Part shown: positions 1-6,314 of the stretch, piece after piece
Layout: the number at the start of each line of letters is the position of its first letter
Numbering within the stretch: the stretch's first letter is position 1
From: CAZULF01 sp964621215
GTDB taxonomy: Bacteria; Pseudomonadota; Gammaproteobacteria; UBA1113
Direction of reading: 5' to 3'
Assembly: GCA_964621215.1 (NCBI GenBank)
Contig: CAZULF010000109.1
Span: forward strand, 1-6,314
DNA: 6,314 nt
The notes under the pieces: generated by a model
What the model saw: the letters and a program-made list of their open reading frames with translations, nothing else
The model's database searches: none
What the model was told of the DNA's origin: nothing
Made by a program: the position numbers and the translations under genes

Positions 1-113
1 AAAATGGATTTATCTGGATGTACCGCTATTTGCAGCGTTTTTCGTGATGAAAAGCCAACTTGAAATGCAATCGTTGTTTCTCCATATGTAATACTATGTG
101 ATTGCTCTGGCAT
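1..113 (-). CDS. YgjP-like M48/DUF45 metallopeptidase, N-terminal fragment (partial)
   Basis: An ATG at 113-111 follows the hsdR TGA with no gap and opens a frame that runs off the left edge of the window, giving 37 residues. They read MPEQSHSITYGETTIAF then QVGFSSRKTLQIAVHPDKSI. The YG-T-I-F...R+TL-I-VHPD pattern matches my memory of the N-terminal strand region of YgjP/DUF45 (SprT-like, M48-type) proteins, which are often encoded beside type I hsdR. The zinc-binding HExxH motif would lie beyond the window, so catalytic competence cannot be tested. The ribosome-binding site is weak (GGA, 11 nt away), so translation probably depends on ribosomes terminating at hsdR. Its role in restriction is unknown. 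Confidence 0.75.
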   Translation of the reverse strand, partial: MPEQSHSITYGETTIAFQVGFSSRKTLQIAVHPDKSI

Positions 114-3100
114 TCAAAATGATTTCCGGTGTTTAGCAATTTGCATAGTTTTTTCAATAATCTCATCCATCTGCTCTAAACTTAATGCAATACCATATTC
201 TTGTTTTACCTTATCAAACAAGAAGTCATCAATATCATTGATGACTATTTTTTGAATGTCGGTATCATCCCAAAAATCCACTTTCCAATGACTATCGATG
301 ATCTGCTGAATAGCCAGTGATGTTGCAGCCGTGATCGTATCTATGGGCTTTCCATCTGTATTATACAATACAAAATAAGGCTTAATTAATCCAAAATAAG
401 CGCTAGCCTCGCCATTATCTTTAATTTCGATAGGCACATCATCATGCTGTTTAGTGACTACTTTATTACGTAAATCGGTCGCGCGCTTAAGGTATTCTGA
501 ATCGGAAATGCGCTTTGCTCTAAAATCTTCAATAGCCTCTTGAATCAATTTAGAAAATTTCTCATAGAATGCCGGATCTTCCTCCATGTTTTCCGTAATA
601 ACCCGTTTAGTTGCATGAGCAATAGTATCTGCTTTTGACGCAATAGTTTGAACTTGGTAAACACCTTGACTTTCCTTGACCATATAAAATGTTTGCTCAT
701 CAAAAATATTGACAGGTTCATTAAGCTGAGTCACCTCATTGGCTTGGATATGAGTATCGAGCAACTTCTTTATTTTAGGTGCATAATCTCGGTAATCAAT
801 CGCTTCTGCGTAGCGCATTTTAATGGATTGTCTAAGGTTTTGAAAACGCCTTAAGTCGTCTTTGTAATTTTTTAACTTTCTTTCCTCTGTGTTCATAATA
901 AAATGTTCAGATGAAAGCGCTATAGCTAATGTTTTACTGTATGTCGCTAATCGTTCATAAAATTCATCCCGTAATACCTCATCGGCGAGTAATACTTCGT
1001 AAGCTTCCTCATCTTTCGAGTGTTTAACAGCCTTAAATAAGTCACATAAATCAGAATATTGTTGCGGGAGTTTATATATTTCTGTGTTGATTGAGGTTAA
1101 GGTTTCAGCCAGATCTGCTGCATCATAACCGGCGAACGTTTCATACAGTGTTAGTGCTTTATCAAGCTCACCTAGCACGCTGGCATAATCAACAACATAA
1201 CCAAAATCTTTACCTTCATATAAACGGTTTACGCGCGCAATTGCTTGCAATAAAGTATGCCCGGTTAATGTTTTACAAAGATATAAAACCGTATTTCTAG
1301 GTGCATCAAATCCAGTTAGTAATTTATCGACAACAATTAAAATTTCAGGTTCATCGCCATTTTTAAATTGATTAATGATTTGTGTAGTGTATTTTTCTTC
1401 TGAGCCATACCGTTTCATCATTTTATCCCAGAATTTTCCTACCACGTCCGATGGGCCTTCATCGACTTCTTCATGGCCCTCACGGGTATCAGGAGATGAG
1501 ATAATGACTTCTGAACTGACAACGCCTAAATCATTAAGAAACTCATGGTACTTAAGAGCAACTTCTTTTCTGGGCACAACCAGCTGTGCTTTAAAACCGG
1601 TGCCTTGCCAATTGCTGCGATAGTGTTCGCTGATATCAAAAGCTTGCATATAAATCACTTGATCAGTCCGACTTAGCATTTCAGCGCGGGCATATTTTTT
1701 CTTCAGATCAGCTTTTTGTTCTTTCGTTAAATTTTCGGTATGTCGATCAAACCACAAATCGATCGCAGCTTTATTTTGTTGCATTTCCACCAATCGACCT
1801 TCATAAAGTAAGGGCAATACCGCTTGATCCGCGACCGCCTGCTTGATGGAATAATGCGGCTCAATTAACCCGCCAAATTTGGCAAAATTGTTTTTATCTT
1901 CTTTCAGTAAGGGCGTACCCGTAAATCCTAGATAGCAGGCATTGGGTAGCATTTGTCGCATACGTGCAGCTAATGATCCAAAATTCGTACGATGACTTTC
2001 ATCGATGAGTAAAAATATGTCTGGTGAAGGATCAACATATTTTTCAGTTACCCAGCCTTTGTCAAATTTATGAATTAATGTCGTAATGATCCCCACTTTA
2101 TTTTTAAGATGCTGCACCAAATTGCGACCGGAAGTGGCGCGTTCTTTGCTGAGGCCGCAGGCAGTAAAGGTGTTTCCTAATTGTATGTCTAGATCTTCGC
2201 GGTCGGTGACTAAAATAATTCTTGGGTTATTCAATGCGGGGTCCAGTGCCATGACTCGAGTCAGCATAACCATCGTTAAGGATTTACCAGAACCTTGCGT
2301 ATGCCAAATGATGCCCCCTTTACGCTGTCCGTTGGACGACAATTTTTTAATGCGTGCGACAGTCGCGCGAATAACGAAATATTGCTGATAACGTGCTATT
2401 TTTTTTATGCCACTATCAATAATCGTAAAGTGATAGGCGAGCTCTAATAGGCGTTCGGGCCGACATAAGCTAAAAATAGATTGATCTTGCTCGGTGGCCA
2501 GCCGTTTACCTTCCTGCTCCAGTTGGTCAAAGTAGCGTTTAGTGATGGAGAATTCACCGGAAAACAGATCATTTTTATTTTGTTGATTGAGAGGGGTATT
2601 AATGCTTTTATCTACCGCTTCAGTCTGCTTATCTAATTCGGTCCACTTACTCCAGTATTTTTTCGATGTTCCTGTTGTGGCATACAACGCTGTGTTTTTA
2701 TTCACGGCAATAACTTGCTGTACATAAGTAAATAGTCGTGGAATATAATCATCACCTTGGTTACGAATGCTTTGTGAAATGCCTTGTTCAATGTCGATTT
2801 TAGGTGATTTACATTCAATCACACACAAGGGAATACCATTCACAAATAAAACAATATCGGGTCGTACCGTTTCAGTGCTACGAGAACGCTCTACCGAAAA
2901 TTCCGCTGCCACGTGAAAGACATTATTACGGATATTTTTCCAATCAATATAGTTGAGTGTAAAACTTTTCACATCATTCTCGATGGTTTGACTCATAGCC
3001 ACGCCCAACGTGATCATATCATAAATAGTTTCATTAGTTTTTTGCAGACCATCATACCGTACATTTTTAAGCTTTTGGATTGCGGTTTGAATATTTTCCT

Positions 3101-3314
3101 CGCTGAAAAGGTATTCATTGCTTTTATACGAAATACGATTGATACGTTTAAGCTGCTGTCGTAGGATATTTTCTAGTATAACATTCGACGTGCGCCCCCC
3201 GCGCTCAGCCAATACCTGCTCTGGTTTTAGGTATTGATAACCCAAGTTGATCAGCTGCTGAAGTGCAGGGATTTGGGAGAGGTATTTTTCGGTGAAACGG
3301 AAGGTGGCTGTCAT
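114..3314 (-). CDS. hsdR: Type I restriction endonuclease subunit HsdR
   Basis: HsdR of 1066 residues, normal for the family, is the ATP-dependent DNA translocase and nuclease of the type I complex. Residues are numbered from the ATG at 3314. The N-terminal nuclease domain shows a PD-(D/E)XK site: P152-D153, then E167-C-K169, followed by Q186-GDD-Y190, the QxxxY element of type I enzymes. The superfamily 2 motor follows with HTQGSGKS (Walker A, 338-345), DESH (438-441), FTGTP (464-468), VDKLLTGFDAP (662-672) and QAIARVNR (690-697). The remainder is a helical C-terminal region expected to dock on the methyltransferase. All key residues are intact, so the protein looks functional. The frame stays open 81 nt further upstream to another ATG at 3395, but that extension lies entirely over DUF6119 codons and is probably chance. 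The stop TGA (116-114) abuts the next gene's ATG. Confidence 0.97.
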   Translation of the reverse strand: MTATFRFTEKYLSQIPALQQLINLGYQYLKPEQVLAERGGRTSNVILENILRQQLKRINRISYKSNEYLFSEENIQTAIQKLKNVRYDGLQKTNETIYDMITLGVAMSQTIENDVKSFTLNYIDWKNIRNNVFHVAAEFSVERSRSTETVRPDIVLFVNGIPLCVIECKSPKIDIEQGISQSIRNQGDDYIPRLFTYVQQVIAVNKNTALYATTGTSKKYWSKWTELDKQTEAVDKSINTPLNQQNKNDLFSGEFSITKRYFDQLEQEGKRLATEQDQSIFSLCRPERLLELAYHFTIIDSGIKKIARYQQYFVIRATVARIKKLSSNGQRKGGIIWHTQGSGKSLTMVMLTRVMALDPALNNPRIILVTDREDLDIQLGNTFTACGLSKERATSGRNLVQHLKNKVGIITTLIHKFDKGWVTEKYVDPSPDIFLLIDESHRTNFGSLAARMRQMLPNACYLGFTGTPLLKEDKNNFAKFGGLIEPHYSIKQAVADQAVLPLLYEGRLVEMQQNKAAIDLWFDRHTENLTKEQKADLKKKYARAEMLSRTDQVIYMQAFDISEHYRSNWQGTGFKAQLVVPRKEVALKYHEFLNDLGVVSSEVIISSPDTREGHEEVDEGPSDVVGKFWDKMMKRYGSEEKYTTQIINQFKNGDEPEILIVVDKLLTGFDAPRNTVLYLCKTLTGHTLLQAIARVNRLYEGKDFGYVVDYASVLGELDKALTLYETFAGYDAADLAETLTSINTEIYKLPQQYSDLCDLFKAVKHSKDEEAYEVLLADEVLRDEFYERLATYSKTLAIALSSEHFIMNTEERKLKNYKDDLRRFQNLRQSIKMRYAEAIDYRDYAPKIKKLLDTHIQANEVTQLNEPVNIFDEQTFYMVKESQGVYQVQTIASKADTIAHATKRVITENMEEDPAFYEKFSKLIQEAIEDFRAKRISDSEYLKRATDLRNKVVTKQHDDVPIEIKDNGEASAYFGLIKPYFVLYNTDGKPIDTITAATSLAIQQIIDSHWKVDFWDDTDIQKIVINDIDDFLFDKVKQEYGIALSLEQMDEIIEKTMQIAKHRKSF

Positions 3315-3315
3315 G

Positions 3316-4956
3316 CTAGCTATGTCCTTTCTTTTCAATGGTAGCTTGATGTCTCTTTCTTTGTTTGGTTTTTGTATGTTGTTCATTCGAAACAAAACAA
3401 AACTCCGTCTCTACCTCCATACGACATAAATCTCTCAGAGTTCTTCTTAGACTGATCCGAGAAAACAATGGTAAATTTTTTGATTTTTGCTCTTTATCTT
3501 TATGACTAATGATCTGGAATATAATTTTGAATTTGTTGTTATTTATTGTGCTAATAAATGCAGATGATCTTTCAACGGGGACTTTCTGACTGATTAATGC
3601 CTTTAACTTTTCTACAGCGACTGGTTCCTCACGAATTAGTTGAATAGAATTTAATCCTTGATTAAAAAGATGACTTAACATTGATGACCTGGTTGATTGT
3701 TTCACATGATGCATTATCACTCTATTATCAGTAAACTCAATAATATCACAAGGTTCAACTGGTGATTGCCCCGTAGGTGCAATATTCATGGCATCCAAAC
3801 AAATACGTTTAGCCGATATATCGGCGCAATATCTATTAAAATCTGCTTCATTTTTATGATTATACGCCTCTAAAGTTGTATCCTTTAAAAAGCTGTCCAG
3901 ATAGACAGTCAGCTTTTCAAGATACTGTCTATTAAGCAAGTACCAATTTCCCTCACAAAGATAATAAGTCTCTTCTTCAATTGAAATATCAAATAATAAG
4001 CACTTGAATATACTCGCCTTTCCAACAACCCCCTGTCCATCTGCATTTGTTAAAACAAGGTTGTTTTTTTTGATTTTATCAATATCTAACTTAGATGTTT
4101 CTAATCCTTGACTTTCAATATACTCATAATATTGAGTTATATTCACATCAGCATGTAATAACCCCGGCCCCATCCCGCTATAGGTTATCCATAATTCTTG
4201 AGTATAATCCAGTAACTCTGGAATAGTCAGTACAAGATTCCTGTCTTTCTCTCGTAATGAATAAATTAACTTCTCATTGAGATCTGCAATTTTCTCAGGA
4301 TCTTTAACTGGGGTAATGTTGTGAATATCTGGAAATGCTGTTAAATAGGTATCTTCGTTGTAGAGAGTTAAGAGCTGCTCACATAGTCCTGATATTTCTT
4401 TTGCTTTTACAGTAGAAGTAATACGTAAGCTACTAGAGCCAGTTACATGCTTAAAAAGCGTTTTATACTGGGGTTTTACTTTGCCCGTTAAACTTTTCAG
4501 AATATGGCTATCTGATTCAAAATCAAAATGTGTTAGATCAGACCCCATGGGTAATTGAACGCGCTGACGCCGTGCATTAATTGGCGCAAGAGTGTCCACA
4601 TTTTTTAATTCTTCAGGGTCTATAGCATTTAATGTAACTCTCAGACCAAAATCATATTCGTAACTCATTTCTTGAAGATTATGTGCGACATGTCCAAATG
4701 TGATTGCAAACCATCTATTGCCAGCAGGTAGAAAAACTATAGCTCCTTTTAAAACTTGTACAATATTCTCTTTTATCCCCCAATATGCTTTCCACTTTGG
4801 CGGTTTAGCTTGATTATCCAATATAAATAAACTAGCACCATCAGGAATTTCATCAGCATCAAATATTTCATTTAGATTGTTTTCATTCTTTAATGAATTA
4901 CTCGCATCATATCCTTGCTTTAATAAGTAAATTGAAAATGAAAGAGCCGTACTCAT
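3316..4956 (-). CDS. TIGR04141/DUF6119 family sporadically distributed protein, putative defence accessory
   Basis: This 546-residue protein has no known biochemical activity. I recognise it as a TIGR04141/DUF6119 member, from memory of the family, by three features. The first is an N-terminal block with RWFAITFG (about 81-88) followed by YDFGLRVTLNAI and a VDTLAPI segment (about 101-126). The second is a central EPCDIIEF...MHHVK...SSMLSHLFNQGLNS block (about 401-437). The third is a late PLFSRISLRRTLRDLCRM segment (about 496-513). Length is normal for the family. There is no signal peptide and no convincing membrane segment, so it should be cytoplasmic. The tail (about 525-546) is strongly basic. 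The gene starts at TGATG on the hsdS stop and ends one base before hsdR, so it is built into the operon rather than inserted carelessly. I infer a role in phage defence or in modulating the type I enzyme. A start at the GTG (4959) is possible. Confidence 0.85.
   Translation of the reverse strand: MSTALSFSIYLLKQGYDASNSLKNENNLNEIFDADEIPDGASLFILDNQAKPPKWKAYWGIKENIVQVLKGAIVFLPAGNRWFAITFGHVAHNLQEMSYEYDFGLRVTLNAIDPEELKNVDTLAPINARRQRVQLPMGSDLTHFDFESDSHILKSLTGKVKPQYKTLFKHVTGSSSLRITSTVKAKEISGLCEQLLTLYNEDTYLTAFPDIHNITPVKDPEKIADLNEKLIYSLREKDRNLVLTIPELLDYTQELWITYSGMGPGLLHADVNITQYYEYIESQGLETSKLDIDKIKKNNLVLTNADGQGVVGKASIFKCLLFDISIEEETYYLCEGNWYLLNRQYLEKLTVYLDSFLKDTTLEAYNHKNEADFNRYCADISAKRICLDAMNIAPTGQSPVEPCDIIEFTDNRVIMHHVKQSTRSSMLSHLFNQGLNSIQLIREEPVAVEKLKALISQKVPVERSSAFISTINNNKFKIIFQIISHKDKEQKSKNLPLFSRISLRRTLRDLCRMEVETEFCFVSNEQHTKTKQRKRHQATIEKKGHS
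3325..3330 (-). promoter_or_regulatory. Shine-Dalgarno deciding the hsdR start
   Basis: AAAGGA lies 10 nt upstream of the ATG at 3314-3312, inside the last codons of the DUF6119 gene. Together with the TAG-C-ATG junction and the typical MTATFRF N-terminus, it supports this start over the ATG 81 nt upstream, before which I see no comparable site close enough. Confidence 0.7.
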
Positions 4957-6170
4957 CACATTTGTTCCTTTATCCGTTGTTGTCCTGTAAGTAGTTTCTG
5001 CATCAATCCCGCTTTTTGTTGCCGATAGTTTTCAAGTTGACACTTTATTAAAAAAAGCTCCTCTTTAGCAGAGTTTAAAATAGAGGCAATATGTTTTTGT
5101 TCTTCTCTTGTAGAGGGAACAAAAATTTCACATAATAAAAACACATCTACTTTTACAGCCATTCTCTCTATTAAAGTTCCTTCTACTTTGGTTAAGAAAA
5201 TATTGATTTGTCGAGAACATGTAAGAGCATGAGTCAAAAAGTCACTATCAATTTTATTCGTATCTATCTGCAATACTTCATATATTGGCGATACTACAAC
5301 TGCATGTTGAAGCTCTGAACGTGCTATAGCTCCCCATCTAAGATTTGCTGGATTAAAAACCATATCTTTTGGATAAACAACTTTATATTTTTTTTCGTTT
5401 ACATTTTTCACGAGAAATTCACGGTTGTATCTATCTGTTTTTGCGGTTACGCCATTTTCAATGGTTAGGGAATATAGTGGTCGTTCTTTAGTAGGAGTTG
5501 ATTTTTCATTTCTAACTTTTAAAAAATTATTGATTTTTTTTCTTTCCCATGCGGAATTAATTTTATTATTAGGATGAAAATAATATTGACATAACCACTC
5601 AAACTGCTTTTCTTTTGCTGCAATTAAGGCTTCGGTTTTTTCGATGGCTTTGCCCCAGACAGAAAGTATGGAAATTATCTGTTCTTGAGTCGCAATATTG
5701 GGTAAAAGAACGGGGAATTGTTTTAATTGAGTAGAATTAATGCTTGCTAAATTTGTACTTTGCTTTGAGCAACTTATAAAATAACGTTTACCATAATTAC
5801 TAGAGGTTAGTAACGATAGGAATTCAGATAATAAAATATTTTTATTTGGTCTAACAACAAATATATGATTTTGATGAACACATTCATCTATTTCACCATT
5901 CCATACCGTCCCTCTGCCTAGTTTGTCAAAATCACCGCCCTCCGTTAAAAGTACATCACCCTTACAGAGTCGGTAGCGTGAGAGCTGACCACGCTCAATT
6001 CTAATATGCTTGATGGTTGATAGATTCAAGTATCCATCTTGAACATTTGCAACTCTGAGATACGGAAGTTCTACCGGTTCTTTAAATTGTCTGGAAGAGC
6101 TTTTCGATATCCCTGTCTGAATTTCAGCAACGTCTTCAAGTTTTACTACTTTCCATTGCAAATCACTCAT
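4956..6170 (-). CDS. hsdS: Type I restriction-modification specificity subunit HsdS
   Basis: This 404-residue protein is of normal length for a two-domain HsdS, the subunit that recognises DNA and holds the HsdM and HsdR subunits together. Target recognition domain 1 spans about residues 5-157 (W6-K-V-V-K-LEDVAEI start, GDVLLTEGG near 71-79, central conserved region 1 helix about 158-198 beginning with EQIISIL). Domain 2 spans about 208-352 (W208-E-R, GTLIERMAVK near 331-340) and is followed by conserved region 2 (EEQKHIASIL, then the hallmark LENYRQQKAGLMQKLLTG at about 379-396). The two recognition domains look unrelated, so an asymmetric bipartite target is expected. Region 1 lacks the LLTG ending seen in region 2. 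The start is fixed by the TAAGGG site and an in-frame stop just upstream. The stop (4958-4956) overlaps the next gene's start. The target sequence cannot be deduced. Confidence 0.96.
   Translation of the reverse strand: MSDLQWKVVKLEDVAEIQTGISKSSSRQFKEPVELPYLRVANVQDGYLNLSTIKHIRIERGQLSRYRLCKGDVLLTEGGDFDKLGRGTVWNGEIDECVHQNHIFVVRPNKNILLSEFLSLLTSSNYGKRYFISCSKQSTNLASINSTQLKQFPVLLPNIATQEQIISILSVWGKAIEKTEALIAAKEKQFEWLCQYYFHPNNKINSAWERKKINNFLKVRNEKSTPTKERPLYSLTIENGVTAKTDRYNREFLVKNVNEKKYKVVYPKDMVFNPANLRWGAIARSELQHAVVVSPIYEVLQIDTNKIDSDFLTHALTCSRQINIFLTKVEGTLIERMAVKVDVFLLCEIFVPSTREEQKHIASILNSAKEELFLIKCQLENYRQQKAGLMQKLLTGQQRIKEQM
4966..4971 (-). promoter_or_regulatory. Shine-Dalgarno of the DUF6119-family gene
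   Basis: AAAGGA within the last hsdS codons lies 9 nt before an ATG at 4956 and 6 nt before a GTG at 4959. The ATG is preferred as the commoner start and forms a TGATG coupling junction. The GTG would add one residue and cannot be excluded. Confidence 0.65.
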
Positions 6171-6214
6171 GTCTTACCCTTAGTTGCTGGATATATGTTG
6201 GTCATACAATTCAT
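6167..6214 (-). CDS. Possible 15-codon leader minigene bridging hsdM and hsdS
   Basis: An ATG at 6214-6212 overlaps the hsdM stop as ATGA and opens a 15-codon frame (MNCMTNIYPATKGKT). It ends in a TGA at 6169-6167, which overlaps the hsdS start, again as ATGA. It is preceded by AGAGGAG with an 8-nt spacer, the strongest ribosome-binding site in the window. The peptide resembles nothing I recognise. It may be a coupling cistron that delivers ribosomes from hsdM to hsdS, the relic of an older hsdS start now out of frame, or coincidence. The signals are seen directly; translation is inference. Confidence 0.35.
   Translation of the reverse strand: MNCMTNIYPATKGKT
6177..6182 (-). promoter_or_regulatory. 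Shine-Dalgarno of hsdS
   Basis: TAAGGG on the minus strand lies 6 nt upstream of the hsdS ATG (6170-6168), and an in-frame TAA sits two codons before that ATG. Together these fix the hsdS start, because no further upstream start in this frame is possible. Confidence 0.75.
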
Positions 6215-6314
6215 GCTTTATGCTCCTCTTGCTCGGATATCTTATTAAATTTTTTTATAATTTTATCAAAATCCGATTCTATCTTTTGCTGCTTATTAAA
6301 CTTCTCATATTCTT
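6211..6314 (-). CDS. hsdM: Type I restriction-modification methyltransferase subunit HsdM, C-terminal end only (partial)
   Basis: This frame enters from beyond the right edge of the window and ends at a TGA (6213-6211), leaving 33 readable codons (EYEKFNKQQK... to ...EQEEHKA). The charged helical EYEKFNK-Q-KIESDFD pattern is what I recall at the C-terminus of many type I HsdM proteins. The gene sits directly upstream of hsdS in the same direction, the usual hsdM-hsdS order. HsdM is the SAM-dependent N6-adenine methyltransferase subunit that pairs with HsdS to modify the host DNA. None of its catalytic motifs (the SAM-binding and NPPF/NPPY motifs) lie inside the window, so activity cannot be judged here. 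The assignment rests on the tail signature plus context. The last codons overlap a strong Shine-Dalgarno (AGAGGAG) that serves a downstream start. Confidence 0.85.
   Translation of the reverse strand, partial: EYEKFNKQQKIESDFDKIIKKFNKISEQEEHKA
6223..6229 (-). promoter_or_regulatory. Strong Shine-Dalgarno inside the hsdM 3' end
   Basis: AGAGGAG on the minus strand lies 8 nt upstream of the ATG at 6214. No annotated hsd gene starts at that distance, since hsdS begins at 6170. The site therefore either serves the 15-codon minigene or marks a former hsdS start overlapping the hsdM stop. Confidence 0.6.

Noticed and set aside
648..854. Plus-strand open frame of 68 codons
   Set aside because: It lies wholly antisense to conserved hsdR coding sequence and encodes nothing recognisable.
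1091..1623. Two plus-strand open frames (1091-1300 and 1375-1623)
   Set aside because: Both are antisense to the hsdR motor domain, where the minus-strand frame carries the intact helicase motifs, so these are shadows.
2086..2388. Plus-strand open frame of 100 codons
   Set aside because: It covers the complement of the Walker A region of hsdR. Its length is explained by the higher G+C of this segment, and no protein-like pattern is seen.
2913..3164. Plus-strand open frame of 83 codons
   Set aside because: It is antisense to the hsdR N-terminal domain, and its hydrophobic look comes from the complement of charged codons.
3314..3321. GCTAGC palindrome at the DUF6119-hsdR junction as a possible operator or hairpin
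   Set aside because: A six-base palindrome without flanking symmetry is expected by chance and lies inside a coupled gene junction.
3316..4956. Reading the embedded gene as a second specificity subunit or a split hsdR piece
   Set aside because: It lacks recognition-domain and central-helix patterns and all nuclease and helicase motifs of HsdR. Both hsdS and hsdR are complete on their own.
5388..5395. T runs on the plus strand as possible terminators
   Set aside because: These runs lie inside coding frames and are not preceded by G+C-rich hairpins in either orientation.
6039..6248. Plus-strand open frame of 69 codons across the hsdS start and hsdM end
   Set aside because: It is antisense to two supported genes, and its Phe/Tyr-rich translation is what A+T-rich complement gives.

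Overview
The window lies inside a bacterial type I restriction-modification operon, with every gene on the minus strand. In transcription order, from high to low coordinates, it holds: the last 33 codons of hsdM (methyltransferase subunit); hsdS (specificity subunit); a gene of the sporadically distributed TIGR04141/DUF6119 family; hsdR (restriction and translocation subunit); and the first 37 codons of a gene that resembles the YgjP-like M48/DUF45 metallopeptidases. The reading frames fill essentially the whole window. No non-coding stretch exceeds about 40 bases, and no promoter or rho-independent terminator is visible, so this is the interior of a single transcription unit.

The junctions are very tight: hsdM to hsdS 40 nt, hsdS to DUF6119 TGATG (or an overlapping GTG), DUF6119 to hsdR TAG-C-ATG, and hsdR to the metallopeptidase-like gene TGA directly followed by ATG. 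A 15-codon open frame with its own strong Shine-Dalgarno bridges hsdM and hsdS and overlaps both by ATGA. This layout implies translational coupling and balanced co-expression.

HsdM plus HsdS should form the sequence-specific adenine methyltransferase, and adding HsdR gives the ATP-dependent translocase and nuclease. HsdS has two different target recognition domains, so a bipartite asymmetric DNA target is expected; the target cannot be read from sequence. The DUF6119 protein is the least understood part. Its position between hsdS and hsdR suggests an accessory defence role, and its C-terminal half carries a conserved-looking block that could be a divergent nuclease-like site (inference).

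The organism is a bacterium with an A+T-rich genome or island and clear Shine-Dalgarno sites. Codon use and protein flavour would fit a low-GC gammaproteobacterium, but this is a weak guess. By hand count on sample lines, base composition is uneven: two lines in the middle of hsdR are about 52% G+C, while its ends and much of hsdS/DUF6119 are about 20-35%.
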